From JACCTH01 sp050741915 (GTDB lineage Bacteria; Actinomycetota; Acidimicrobiia; Spongiisociales; ZC4RG35), in NCBI GenBank assembly GCA_050741915.1, contig JBOGEX010000148.1:1-26189 (forward strand): a stretch of 26,189 nucleotides of DNA, in the 5' to 3' direction. Shown in pieces: positions 15,749 through 23,614 of the stretch (positions within the stretch are counted from its first letter, which is position 1; each line of letters opens with the position of its first letter). The position numbers and the translations under genes are program-made. Under the pieces are notes generated by a model, which ran no database searches, had not been told where the DNA came from, and saw nothing but the letters and a program-made list of their open reading frames with translations.

Positions 15749-16256
15749 TCGCCTCGACCAAGCCCAATGGGATATAGGTCGGATACTCGGCCGCGACTTC
15801 GATGTGGTCGGTGGCCACGACTTCGATGATGCCCAAAATATCCGTGGATCCACGAACGAGAACGTGCACTGTCATCTTCTCAGCGGCGAGTTCGGCCAGC
15901 CTCGCTCGCCAGGTAGCGGACGCGGGCTTTCCCGACTGCCCACCGGATCGAGATCTTTCGGTCCTGACAACTACCGCCGCCAGTGGGCATTCGACCACTA
16001 TCTGGCTACTTTCAAGCCGCAGGTAGTCCTCACCCACTGCTCGCAGAGTCCCTTTCCAGGCTCGCTCTCCGATGGCAATCGTTACTGAGTCGCCACGGTG
16101 CATGGCCGTCCGAGCGGTCTCAGCCAGTGAGTTTCTTCGCCGCCGCTGGAGATCGGAAAGGCGCTCGACCTCTTCAGCTTCGTCCCGCATCTCCGCGCCC
16201 ATCCGGCGTCGGAGCTCGCTCCCGAGCTCCTCGAAATCGTCGGGCTGCCAGGTCAA
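15732..16256 (-). CDS. Coiled-coil protein with two LSm-like beta-barrel halves
   Basis: No named family was recognised. Residues 5-52 are charged and helical (coiled-coil-like). Two beta-rich blocks follow with the same layout: VTIAIGERAWKGTLRAVGED then YLRLES...VVECPLAAVVVR, and VHVLVRGSTDILGIIEVVATD then HIEVAAE...YIPLGLVEAITFV. The pattern of strand, G, I/L-x-x-V, D, strand, P-L, V resembles tandem Sm/LSm-like barrels. I chose TTG 16256, which has AAAGGAG nine bases upstream; an ATG at 16304 adds 16 residues but has no ribosome site and leaves 34 bp to the divergent cpaB gene. The gene overlaps the convergent HTH gene by 17 bp at its 3' end. A role linked to the Tad locus is possible only by position. 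Confidence 0.6.
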   Translation of the reverse strand: MTWQPDDFEELGSELRRRMGAEMRDEAEEVERLSDLQRRRRNSLAETARTAMHRGDSVTIAIGERAWKGTLRAVGEDYLRLESSQIVVECPLAAVVVRTERSRSGGQSGKPASATWRARLAELAAEKMTVHVLVRGSTDILGIIEVVATDHIEVAAEYPTYIPLGLVEAITFVP

Positions 16257-16338
16257 CTTTTCGCGCTCCTTTCGATTTCCCTCATCCTGTGGATAGGTTG
16301 CCATTTCGCCGCAGTTGGTGGGGTACGGGAGGGCTTCT

Positions 16339-17016
16339 GTGACAAGCGCGCAGGCGAATGAACCCGCGTTTTCCGATCTGCCGCGACCTCGCCGCCGCAA
16401 CCCCTTAACCCGCCTGACGGCTTCCCACCTGCTGATGCTCCTCGCCGCGGTTCTGGCGTTCGCCACCAATCTGATGGTCCTCCGTGGTCAGGAAGAAACT
16501 CGCCAGGCGGTAATAGCTACGGGCCGTATCGAAGCCGGGCGGATCATCGTTGCTACTGACCTCACGGTGGCTGAGGTCGACGTGGAGGACGGGCTCTTTG
16601 CGACCCTATTGCCCGGACAGCAAACACAGGCATTGGTGGGGATGGTTGCCGCCCAAACCATCGAGGCGGGCCAATTGCTCGGGGCCAACGATTTACGACC
16701 GGCGGCGGCCCCATCAGCACAGCGGGCGATCTCCATTCCAATCGAGATCGAGCATGCCGTCGGTGGGGGACTGGTGGCAGGCGACCGAATAGACCTCATT
16801 GCCGTCTCCGAAACTGGTCCCGAATACATCCTCTTCAGCGCCGAAGTCCTGGAGGTTCCTTCTACCGCCCGAGGATCGTTAGCAGGGGCAACTGGATATT
16901 TCGTAGTAGTTGCGGTCGACGATCAGCAGGCTCTGGCCGTAGCCGCGGCGATTCGTTCCGACGACATCGAGATTGCTCGTTCGACTGGCTCCTCACCAGT
17001 GGCGAACCAACCGTGA
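16339..17016 (+). CDS. cpaB: CpaB/RcpC-like SAF-domain pilus assembly protein
   Basis: The 225-residue product has an N-terminal basic tail (RPRRRNPLTR), one membrane helix at about 29-48 (ASHLLMLLAAVLAFATNLMVL), then a SAF-type domain with ATGRIEAGRIIVATDLTVAEV and AAQTIEAGQLLGANDLRP. A second domain with VAGDRIDLIAVSE follows. CpaB/RcpC proteins belong to Tad/Flp pilus assembly, acting outside the membrane. GTG 16339 is chosen: GGGAGGG lies five bases upstream. It is the first gene of a ten-gene plus-strand operon and its TGA overlaps the GTG of cpaE. It diverges from the LSm-like gene, so the operon promoter should lie in 16257-16338. Confidence 0.85.
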   Translation: MTSAQANEPAFSDLPRPRRRNPLTRLTASHLLMLLAAVLAFATNLMVLRGQEETRQAVIATGRIEAGRIIVATDLTVAEVDVEDGLFATLLPGQQTQALVGMVAAQTIEAGQLLGANDLRPAAAPSAQRAISIPIEIEHAVGGGLVAGDRIDLIAVSETGPEYILFSAEVLEVPSTARGSLAGATGYFVVVAVDDQQALAVAAAIRSDDIEIARSTGSSPVANQP

Positions 17017-18152
17017 ACGAAGTTGAAGTTGCATTGGCCGCCTCGGCTCGCGAATGGCCCGACCGCATCCACCGCTTTCTCGCCGATCATGGCGGGGCCC
17101 GGGTGAGGGCGCAGGTGCTCACTCCGGAGGACGCCATCGTCGAGGACTACCAGGTCCTGATCATCGACGATGTCAGCTCCTTTCTGACCCCTCGCCTCGT
17201 GGCCGAAGTGCACCGTCGCCATCACCAGGTGCTCGGTGTTTTCGATCCTGCTGACTTTCCTGACGCCAAAGAGCGGCTGGCCGAATGCGGCGTCGATCAA
17301 GTAATCGAATCGGATGCCTCGGCCGACGAATTCGTTGTCGCGCTCAGGGCGCTTGTCGTGCTTGCCCCTGAGCATCTCCCTGGCAGTTCTTTGATTCCAG
17401 AAACGACGGAGGGGGGCGAAATCTTTTGTGTGGGAGCGCCTCCCGGGGGTTGCGGTGCGACCGAGCTGGCCGTTGGGCTGGCCTTTCATCTCGGGCGTTT
17501 CGGGTCCACGGTCTTGTTGGATCTGGACGAGACAGCACCCTCGATCGCCCAGCGGCTCTCTTTGCGGATGTTGCCCAACCTGCGAACTGCGATCGATGCT
17601 GTCGCCCACCGGCAGGCCAATCTCGACAGCGCACTACAGCCCGTGGGGCGCCTCGACGTGTTAGCGGGGCTTTCAAGCGAGCGAGACTGGATGGAGATCA
17701 GGGCCCACGAGGTGCGCGAAGTCCTCGACGAGCTGACGGGCCGGTATCGATTCGTGGTCGCGAACGTCGGTTCCCAAATCGGGGAGGTTGGGTTTGGCCA
17801 CGGCGGACGATTCAGTGTCAGCCGCACCGCAGTAAGCGCGGCCGATCGTTTGATCCTGGTTTCGCTTCCCAACCCCGTGAGTGTCTCTCGCCTAGCCGGC
17901 TGGTATCTGCAAGCCCGCGATTTGAACCAGTCAGCCGAGATAACCATTGCGGTGAACCGCGCACCCCGCAGCAGGTATCGGCGGGAAGAGCTTCGGGAAG
18001 AGCTCGAGCGAGCAACGGGTGTCGCCGGGGTTCACTTCCTACCCGAAGATCCACAGCTCAAAGCCGCCGCCTGGGCGGGCAATCGGGTTTCGGGCGGTCG
18101 TTTCTTTCGCACGACCAAGAGACTGGCCCGGGACTTGGTGTCGCATGACTAG
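17013..18152 (+). CDS. cpaE: CpaE/TadZ-like P-loop localisation ATPase
   Basis: The first ~120 residues form a receiver-like domain (VRAQVLTPEDAIVEDYQVLIIDDV and later VDQVIESDASADEF). The rest is a ParA/MinD-type domain with GAPPGGCGATELAVGLAFHL at 141-160, VLLDLDE at 167-173 and FVVANVGSQIGE at about 247. TadZ/CpaE proteins place the Tad machine in the cell. The Walker A is unusual: the canonical KGGxGKT form becomes PPGGCGAT, so both lysines are lost, which may mean weak or no ATP hydrolysis. The GTG start overlaps the cpaB stop (GTGA). Its last eight bases overlap the tadA start (ATGACTAG). Confidence 0.83.
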   Translation: MNEVEVALAASAREWPDRIHRFLADHGGARVRAQVLTPEDAIVEDYQVLIIDDVSSFLTPRLVAEVHRRHHQVLGVFDPADFPDAKERLAECGVDQVIESDASADEFVVALRALVVLAPEHLPGSSLIPETTEGGEIFCVGAPPGGCGATELAVGLAFHLGRFGSTVLLDLDETAPSIAQRLSLRMLPNLRTAIDAVAHRQANLDSALQPVGRLDVLAGLSSERDWMEIRAHEVREVLDELTGRYRFVVANVGSQIGEVGFGHGGRFSVSRTAVSAADRLILVSLPNPVSVSRLAGWYLQARDLNQSAEITIAVNRAPRSRYRREELREELERATGVAGVHFLPEDPQLKAAAWAGNRVSGGRFFRTTKRLARDLVSHD

Positions 18153-19425
18153 CGCTCCGGCTTACGAGGAGATTCGCAGGCGGGCGCTCGAACTCGTCGA
18201 GTCCACCCGGATCGATCCGGTCCACGATCGCGATGCGGCTCGGGCAGTAGTGACCGGAGCGGTCGACGAGTACCAGAGGCGGGCACATCTCGGACAAGGT
18301 CGTGCCCTTCACAACCCGAGCGACATGATCGATCGAGTGTTGCGGGCTGTTTCTGAGCTTGGTCCCCTTACCGACCTGCTCGCTCGCCGCGACCTGGAGG
18401 AGGTCTTTATCGAAGGCGGCCGGGTCTCCTATATCGACTCGGTGGGCCGGCTGCGCGGGCTCGATCAGCCCACGAGCGAAGCCGAGAACCGCCAAGTGGT
18501 CGATCGCCTTCTGGCCGAAAGCGATCGTCGGTTGGATACCTCCAGTCCGATCGTGCAGGCGCGCGTTTTGGAGGGGTCAGCTCGGCTCACCGCGGTCATC
18601 TCCCCAATCGCCGATCAGCTCTCAGCCACGATCCGGCGTTACGCGCTGCGGCGGGAGTCGTTGCAGTCATTGACGGAGCTCGGCTCGCTTACGGTCCTGG
18701 CGGCGAACTTCCTCGCCCTCGTGGCTCGCACTAGCTCCTCCTACCTTGTTTCGGGGCCGCCCGGCAGTGGCAAAACTTCGCTCCTGGCGGCGTTAATTCA
18801 GGCGAGCCCCGCCGGGCTCTGCATCCGCTGCTGCGAGGAGGTGCGAGAGCTGCATGTTCCTTTGCTGCATGGCTCGTACTACGAAGCTCGGCCCCCGTCC
18901 TTGGACGGCCGCGGCGAGATCTCATTGCGCGATTTGGTCAAGGTCATCCTCGCCATGCGGCCCGATCGAATCATCGTCGGCGAAGTGCGCGGGGCCGAAG
19001 CTTTCGAGTTGACCCGGGCGGTCAACGCCGGCTGCGGTTTCGGATGCACGGTCCACGCCAACTCAGCCCGCGACGCACTCAACGCTTTGGTCCACGCGGC
19101 GATGATGGCTGGCGAGAACGTCGGCGAGACAGTTGTGCGGAAGGTCTTTAGCAACTCGATCGACTTGGTTCTCCACCTCGATCGGGACGTGGCTGGAACA
19201 ATCGAGGGTCCGTTGCGCCGGCAGGTAATGGAGATCCTCGCCCTGGTGCCAGCCCTGCACAACGATTTCTCAACCCAACCACTGTTTGTGCGCAGAGGCC
19301 TCGGAAACCCGCTGGAATGGACCGGCGCTCTTCCTCCCGACTCCTTGGCCAGTCGCCTCGAAAGGGTGCTGCCACCCGGAGCGTCCCTGTCTTCTGTCCT
19401 GGAAGGGACGGTTTCGGTCTTATGA
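18145..19425 (+). CDS. tadA: TadA/CpaF secretion ATPase
   Basis: This 426-residue protein is the hexameric motor that drives Tad pilus assembly. After an N-terminal helical part it has the Walker A SGPPGSGKTS at 203-212, an Asp/Glu-box region with EEVRELHVPLLHGSYYEARP, the Walker B-like DRIIVGEVRGAEAFELTRA (274-292) and a His box GCTVHANSARDALNAL (about 300-315). All are intact, unlike its partner CpaE. I use ATG 18145, which gives the usual N-terminus. The open frame extends 42 codons upstream but only over the cpaE 3' end. It overlaps tadB by 4 bp (ATGA). Confidence 0.93.
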   Translation: MTSAPAYEEIRRRALELVESTRIDPVHDRDAARAVVTGAVDEYQRRAHLGQGRALHNPSDMIDRVLRAVSELGPLTDLLARRDLEEVFIEGGRVSYIDSVGRLRGLDQPTSEAENRQVVDRLLAESDRRLDTSSPIVQARVLEGSARLTAVISPIADQLSATIRRYALRRESLQSLTELGSLTVLAANFLALVARTSSSYLVSGPPGSGKTSLLAALIQASPAGLCIRCCEEVRELHVPLLHGSYYEARPPSLDGRGEISLRDLVKVILAMRPDRIIVGEVRGAEAFELTRAVNAGCGFGCTVHANSARDALNALVHAAMMAGENVGETVVRKVFSNSIDLVLHLDRDVAGTIEGPLRRQVMEILALVPALHNDFSTQPLFVRRGLGNPLEWTGALPPDSLASRLERVLPPGASLSSVLEGTVSVL

Positions 19426-20288
19426 GATTGGTTGCATCTGGCTGGACGGCATTGGCGGCAGCACTCATCGTTGGTTGGATGACGGGAGGGTGGCCGCCTC
19501 AACGTCGGCTGAAGGCGGTACCCAACCAAAAGGGCTTGTGGCTGCAACAAACCGGCATCGGCATGAGCCGCAGCCAGTACGTCCTCCTCACGATCGGCAC
19601 CGTGCTTGTGTCCTTCCTCGTTGTCTGGTCGTTGTCGGGATTGATGGCGGTGGCGCTGCCCGCTGCGACTGTCGCCGGGTTCCTGCCCCGCACGTGGCTC
19701 ATGCGTCGACGCAATCAACAGATCCTCGCCCTGCAGGCTGCGTGGCCGGACGGCATCCGCGACCTGATGGCATCGATCTCAGCAGGCATGTCGCTGGGGA
19801 GAGCGATCGAGCTGCTGGCCGAAGGGGGGCCCATCCCTCTGCGGCAGGCGTTCTCTCGCTTTCCATATTTGGCCAGGGTCATGGGGGTGGCGCCTGCTCT
19901 CGAAGTCATCCGGGGCGAGCTTGCCCACCCTACCTCCGACCGTGTCATCGAGGTGCTCATCGTTGCCCATGCCAAGGGAGGACCGATCGTGACAGAGATC
20001 CTTCGCGATCTGGCTACCGCCACCACTCGCGATGTGTGGGCATACGAGGAGATCGAGACCCTATCGCTCGAGCAGAAGCTGAACGCTCGCGCGGTCTTCG
20101 TCATCCCCTGGGCGGTGCTGGCTTTCATCACCCTTCGCCCCGGCCCGTTTCGTGACTTCTATGCCTCGTCGTCCGGTTGGGTGGTGGTGGCGATCGGTGC
20201 CGTGGCGAGTTTTGTCGGGATCGGTATCGCCGCCCGGCTCGGCCGGCAGACGGAAGAACCTCGCGTTTTCGCAGGGGGAGAGTCATGA
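19422..20288 (+). CDS. tadB: TadB-like inner-membrane platform protein
   Basis: This 288-residue protein has the type II secretion F-like layout. It has N-terminal membrane segments (about 6-20 and 47-82), a cytoplasmic helical domain with QAAWPDGIRDLMASISAGMSLG and LEVIRGELAHPTSDRVIEVL, then C-terminal membrane helices (about 226-246 and 252-275). The motif LQAAWPDGIRDLMASISAG is characteristic of TadB. It forms the membrane base that the TadA motor turns or pushes. The ATG overlaps the tadA TGA. It forms the platform with TadC, whose gene overlaps its stop by 4 bp. Confidence 0.88.
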   Translation: MRLVASGWTALAAALIVGWMTGGWPPQRRLKAVPNQKGLWLQQTGIGMSRSQYVLLTIGTVLVSFLVVWSLSGLMAVALPAATVAGFLPRTWLMRRRNQQILALQAAWPDGIRDLMASISAGMSLGRAIELLAEGGPIPLRQAFSRFPYLARVMGVAPALEVIRGELAHPTSDRVIEVLIVAHAKGGPIVTEILRDLATATTRDVWAYEEIETLSLEQKLNARAVFVIPWAVLAFITLRPGPFRDFYASSSGWVVVAIGAVASFVGIGIAARLGRQTEEPRVFAGGES

Positions 20289-21217
20289 GTCCCGGAGCAA
20301 TCACCGCTTCGGTCCTGGCCGCTTTGGCATTCGGCCTCTTCGTGAGATGGCTGGTGCCTCCTCCTGCTCGGCTCGCCGCTCGGGTTCGTCCCTACACCTT
20401 CACGACCAGAGCTGGTTACGGGAGGGGCGGCGGGCCCACATTCTCAGGTTCGGCCTGGGGGCGACTCGTTTGGATCCTCCTCTCGCCTCTCGCATCGCGA
20501 CTAGGTCGGTGGCTCGATCGCGATGAGGGCGCGGCTACCAAACTTCGCCTTCGCCAGACCGGTCTTTACCACGGCCTTGAGGACAATCAGGTCCTCGCGG
20601 CTTATCGATTTCGCCAACTCGGGGCGATGGCGATGACGTTGGTGGCGAGTGTCGGCGTTGCCTTTTCCCTCCGATTGCCGATCCCTCGGGCCATGGCCTT
20701 GTGTGCCCTCGGGCTCTTGATCGGAGTAACTCGCAACCGCGGTCAAATCGATCGGGCTATCCGCAACCGCCAGGAAGTCATGCGGATCGAGATCTATACC
20801 GTCAATCAACTTTTGGCGATGCGGGTCCGGGCCGGTGGTGGCGTGATCCACGCTGTGCAACAAATTGTGGAGCGAGGCCAAGGCGAGGTCGTGAGTGAAC
20901 TGACAGAAGCCCTGCGGTTGCATCGAGCCGGGATGAGGGCGAGCGATGCGTTCTCCCGGCTGGCGACGCTCACCCCCGAGCCGAGTTGCGCGCGCACCTA
21001 TGCGCTTTTGGCCGCGGCCGACGAGCGGGGGGCGGACCTCGGCCAAGCACTGCTCGAGTTATCAGAAGACGTGCGGGAGGCAAGGCGGGAGTCGATGCGA
21101 CGCTCCGCCACTCGTCGCCGGGCGGCCATGCTGGTCCCGATCATCGGGATCCTGGCCCCGGTGATGCTGCTCTTCGTGGGCGCGCCACTTCCGCATGTGA
21201 TCTTTGGTTGGCAATAA
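20285..21217 (+). CDS. tadC: TadC-like inner-membrane platform protein
   Basis: The 310-residue product has an N-terminal helix (AITASVLAALAFGLFVRWLV) and a central membrane pair (about 115-155). A cytoplasmic domain follows, with EIYTVNQLLAMRVRAGGGVIHAVQQIVERGQG and ARTYALLAAADERGADLGQAL, then a last helix near 285-305 (AMLVPIIGILAPVMLLFVGAP). It pairs with TadB in the Tad platform. The ATG overlaps the tadB stop and has GGGGAG just upstream. A 26-bp gap with a strong ribosome site follows before the pilin gene. Confidence 0.87.
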   Translation: MSPGAITASVLAALAFGLFVRWLVPPPARLAARVRPYTFTTRAGYGRGGGPTFSGSAWGRLVWILLSPLASRLGRWLDRDEGAATKLRLRQTGLYHGLEDNQVLAAYRFRQLGAMAMTLVASVGVAFSLRLPIPRAMALCALGLLIGVTRNRGQIDRAIRNRQEVMRIEIYTVNQLLAMRVRAGGGVIHAVQQIVERGQGEVVSELTEALRLHRAGMRASDAFSRLATLTPEPSCARTYALLAAADERGADLGQALLELSEDVREARRESMRRSATRRRAAMLVPIIGILAPVMLLFVGAPLPHVIFGWQ

Positions 21218-21243
21218 GTGAAGGGAATGAGGAGGAGAGAGAT

Positions 21244-21435
21244 ATGGACCTAATTCATTGGCTAGCGGCCGCTGGGCGTCGCCTCAATGACGATCAACGA
21301 GGGCTGTCGACCGCGGAGCTTCTGGGCAACGCCGCGCTGGCTATTGCTGCATTGGTCGTGATCTGGGGAGTGCTAGAGGCACTCGGGGTGGAGGTCGTCG
21401 AATGGATACGCACCCAGATCCTGGGAGCCGCATAG
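21244..21435 (+). CDS. Candidate Flp-type pilin (63 aa)
   Basis: This small protein has a basic leader MDLIHWLAAAGRRLNDDQRG, then LSTAELLGNAALAIAALVVI and a short tail ending ILGAA. Gly20 followed by LSTAE, with Glu at +5, is a class III prepilin site, and residues 27-43 are a membrane/assembly helix. After cutting, the mature form would be 43 residues, a typical Flp size. The usual Tyr after Glu is replaced by Leu (AEL for xEY). GGAGGAG lies six bases before the ATG. It is the only gene in the operon with a real gap ahead of it, as expected for a pilin needing more translation. It is the most likely major pilin here. Confidence 0.75.
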   Translation: MDLIHWLAAAGRRLNDDQRGLSTAELLGNAALAIAALVVIWGVLEALGVEVVEWIRTQILGAA

Positions 21436-21812
21436 TCCCACTCAGGGCAGAAGGCGGTTTCGTTACCGCTCAATTCATGGTGGTGACAGCGCTTTCGATG
21501 GCGTTCATGGCGCTGCTGCTCTATCTCATCGCGCTCCAATACGCCCAAGGCGTGGTGCGGTCAGCTCTCGACGAGGGTGTGAGAGTCGGGGCACCGGCGG
21601 CCGCCACGGAGACCGACTGTCTCGACGCCATCAATCGCGTCCTCTCCGACCTGATGGGTGGACCTCTCGGACAGGACTTGACTGTTAGTTGCGCATTCGC
21701 GGCCGAGCGCGTTGTTGCTTCGGCTCAGGGAGCGTTTTCGGGTTGGTTCCCGGGAGTTCCCGATGTTTCGTTTCAACTCGAGGTGGCTGGCGTCAAGGAA
21801 AGCGATGACTAG
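21402..21812 (+). CDS. TadE-like minor pilin (Gln at +5)
   Basis: This 136-residue protein starts with a short hydrophilic leader ending RAEGG, then FVTAQFMVVTALSMAFMALLLYLIAL. The helix after Gly19 and the following GVVRSALDEGVRVGA fit TadE-like proteins, although Gln replaces the Glu at +5. Two Cys (DCLDA and VSCAF) could bond outside the cell. The ATG overlaps the pilin gene by 34 bp and has GGAGGT six bases upstream, so the start is well supported. Its stop overlaps the next start in the frame ATGACTAG, exactly as at the cpaE-tadA junction. Confidence 0.75.
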   Translation: MDTHPDPGSRIVPLRAEGGFVTAQFMVVTALSMAFMALLLYLIALQYAQGVVRSALDEGVRVGAPAAATETDCLDAINRVLSDLMGGPLGQDLTVSCAFAAERVVASAQGAFSGWFPGVPDVSFQLEVAGVKESDD

Positions 21813-22212
21813 CGAACGCGGTGCCACTCCGATCGAGTTCGCGCTCGGAATCCTCACGATCCTCTTGCCGCTCGCCCTAATGGTTCTGTTGGTCGCGCCG
21901 GTTTTCGAAGCTCGAAATTTCGTGCGGAGAGCGGCAGCCGAGGCTGCTCGAGCCGGCGTACTGGCCACGGTCGATCCACTCGCGGCTGCTTCTGCATCGG
22001 TCGCTGATGTGGCACAGGGCATGGGAGTTGCGAGCGATGAAATCTCGGTTCTGTTCTGCGACGGCGCCCCATGCTCCTGGGCCCGGGGAGCGGTGTTTGT
22101 CGTCGAAATCTCGATGCCGGTTCGGCAGGTTTCGGAGCTACTACCGATCGGAGAGATCAAGGTGAGGGGGCGCCACAGCGAACAAGTCGATCTCTATCGG
22201 AGCAGGCCATGA
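21805..22212 (+). CDS. TadE-like minor pilin
   Basis: This 135-residue product begins MTSERG then ATPIEFALGILTILLPLALM. Gly6 and Glu at +5 form the prepilin-like site. The hydrophobic run and ARNFVRRAAAEAARAGVLA match TadE. Two nearby Cys (FCDGAPC) may pair. The start is ATG 21805 with AAGGAAA before it, overlapping the previous stop by 8 bp; an open frame from 21712 is only an extension over the previous gene. Its stop overlaps the TadG-like start by 4 bp. Confidence 0.8.
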   Translation: MTSERGATPIEFALGILTILLPLALMVLLVAPVFEARNFVRRAAAEAARAGVLATVDPLAAASASVADVAQGMGVASDEISVLFCDGAPCSWARGAVFVVEISMPVRQVSELLPIGEIKVRGRHSEQVDLYRSRP

Positions 22213-22631
22213 ATGGAGAAAAGGGTTCGGTGCCGATTTGGTTTCTCGGCCTCGGGTTCTGTGTGCTGATGCTGGGGGCGATGTCGGCCGAGTTGTGGCG
22301 GATCATGGGCGAGCGCCAGGAACTGGTAGCGATGGCGGATGGAGCGGCGCTGGCAGCGGCCAGCGCCATCGATCTCGACATCTACCGAGAACAAGGGATA
22401 CCGGTCCTTGACCCCACCGAGGCGTCAAGCCTGGCTCTGGCAGTTATTGCTCAGTCGAGCGGATCGGCGGATCTATCGGCGCCACCCCTCATCATTATTG
22501 CTGACGGCGGCGCCTCGGTGCGGGTGGAGTTGAGGCGCCAGGTCCCTTTCGGCTTGATCCGTTTTCTGTCGATGGCTGGCGACAATTTCGAGGTGACAGG
22601 GGTCGCAGTCGCCTATCCATTTAGCCCATGA
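22209..22631 (+). CDS. TadG-like protein, short form (140 aa)
   Basis: The N-terminus MNGEKG then SVPIWFLGLGFCVLMLGAMSA is a single membrane anchor. The helix ELWRIMGERQELVAMADGAALAAASAIDLD is the TadG-type segment. The exported part is only about 85 residues, far shorter than the four minus-strand TadG proteins, and has no Cys block. It may be the core TadG of the operon, with the four long ones as additional variants. The ATG overlaps the TadE stop as ATGA, and the next gene overlaps by 4 bp. Confidence 0.78.
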   Translation: MNGEKGSVPIWFLGLGFCVLMLGAMSAELWRIMGERQELVAMADGAALAAASAIDLDIYREQGIPVLDPTEASSLALAVIAQSSGSADLSAPPLIIIADGGASVRVELRRQVPFGLIRFLSMAGDNFEVTGVAVAYPFSP

Positions 22632-23026
22632 CCAGCCGGCTCCGGTGGATGCTGGCGATCGTCGTGGTATTAGCTCTGGCAGGAGCTTGGTGGCTGGCAG
22701 GGCGTGGTGTGACCGAGAGCGAGATCGACGCAGCCCAGGCGGCTCTGACTGCCTGGGGTCTGTTCGCCGGCGATGGTGAGACCTCTCGCTTACATGAAAC
22801 GTTCGGAGACGGTCCTCAGCTCGCCCAGTTGAAAGGCGAGTCGATCGAGCCTGGGTCTCCGTATACCTTCACCCTCTCAGAAGCAAAGGTGACGGCTCCG
22901 GGATTTGTAGTCGGCGCGGTCACCGTCTCCCGCCCGGGCGAGGCGGTCCAGACCTTCCGCTGGGAGATCGAGATGCGATGGGCCGACGGTGACTGGAAGC
23001 TGTGGACCGTCCGTACCGCCCGATAA
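22628..23026 (+). CDS. Membrane-anchored protein of unknown function at end of Tad operon
   Basis: The 132-residue product has one N-terminal membrane helix (about 7-25, MLAIVVVLALAGAWWLAGR) and an exported domain of alpha helix then strands. The latter ends FRWEIEMRWADGDWKLWTV, which resembles the last strands of NTF2-like folds. I recognise no specific family. Its ATG overlaps the TadG stop (ATGA), so it is part of the Tad operon and probably acts on the outside of the membrane. It converges with the peroxidase-related gene only 4 bp downstream. Confidence 0.65.
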   Translation: MTSRLRWMLAIVVVLALAGAWWLAGRGVTESEIDAAQAALTAWGLFAGDGETSRLHETFGDGPQLAQLKGESIEPGSPYTFTLSEAKVTAPGFVVGAVTVSRPGEAVQTFRWEIEMRWADGDWKLWTVRTAR

Positions 23027-23030
23027 CGCC

Positions 23031-23612
23031 TCAGCGCGACTTGCTGTGGTACTCCGGGTTGGGCATGAGATCGATCGCGCTCGACATGCGATTGCTCATA
23101 GCGAAGAAGGATGCGACCGCGGCGATGTCCCAGATGTCTCGATCGTCGAACCCGGCGGCCCGCAAGCTCTCGCGATCTGACTCTTCAATCTCGGCCGGTG
23201 TGGCAGCCAGTTTCCAGGTGAAGTCGAGCATGGCTCGCTCACGCTTCGATAGCTCGGCCACCCGGTAGTTCATCGCCAGCATCTCTCCAAGTTGAGGATC
23301 CTCGGAGAACTCCCGCACCGCCGAGCCGTGAGCCGTGAGGCAATAGAAGCAGCGGTTCACCGAAGAGACGACGACGGCAATCATCTCTCGCTCGAGCTTG
23401 CTCAGGCCGGATTCGCCGAGCATCAGCGAGTTGTACATGCGGGTGAAGGCGCCAAGCTTTTCGTCATCGAAGCTGTAGGCGCGGATGACGTTGGGAACTA
23501 GGTCTAGTTTTTCCAAGCACTTGTCCCAATAGATGCCGGTCTCATCCGAGACCGACTCACGCGACGGCACCGGCACACCTTCGAGGGCGTGAAGATGGTC
23601 GGGCTGCGGCAC
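23031..23612 (-). CDS. Peroxidase-related (AhpD-like, carboxymuconolactone decarboxylase family) protein
   Basis: The 193-residue protein has the AhpD-like core EREMIAVVVSSVNRCFYCLTAHG, with the active pair Cys88 and Cys91, His95 and the upstream Glu75. It also has the family C-terminal PNPEYHSKSR. The pair of thiols reduces peroxides or feeds electrons to a peroxidase in this fold. The start GTG 23612 is two bases after the stop of the zinc-ribbon gene, so the two are coupled, but the ribosome site is weak. The electron partner is not visible. The open frame runs to 23705 only as a shadow of the zinc-ribbon gene. Confidence 0.85.
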   Translation of the reverse strand: MPQPDHLHALEGVPVPSRESVSDETGIYWDKCLEKLDLVPNVIRAYSFDDEKLGAFTRMYNSLMLGESGLSKLEREMIAVVVSSVNRCFYCLTAHGSAVREFSEDPQLGEMLAMNYRVAELSKRERAMLDFTWKLAATPAEIEESDRESLRAAGFDDRDIWDIAAVASFFAMSNRMSSAIDLMPNPEYHSKSR

Positions 23613-23614
23613 CG

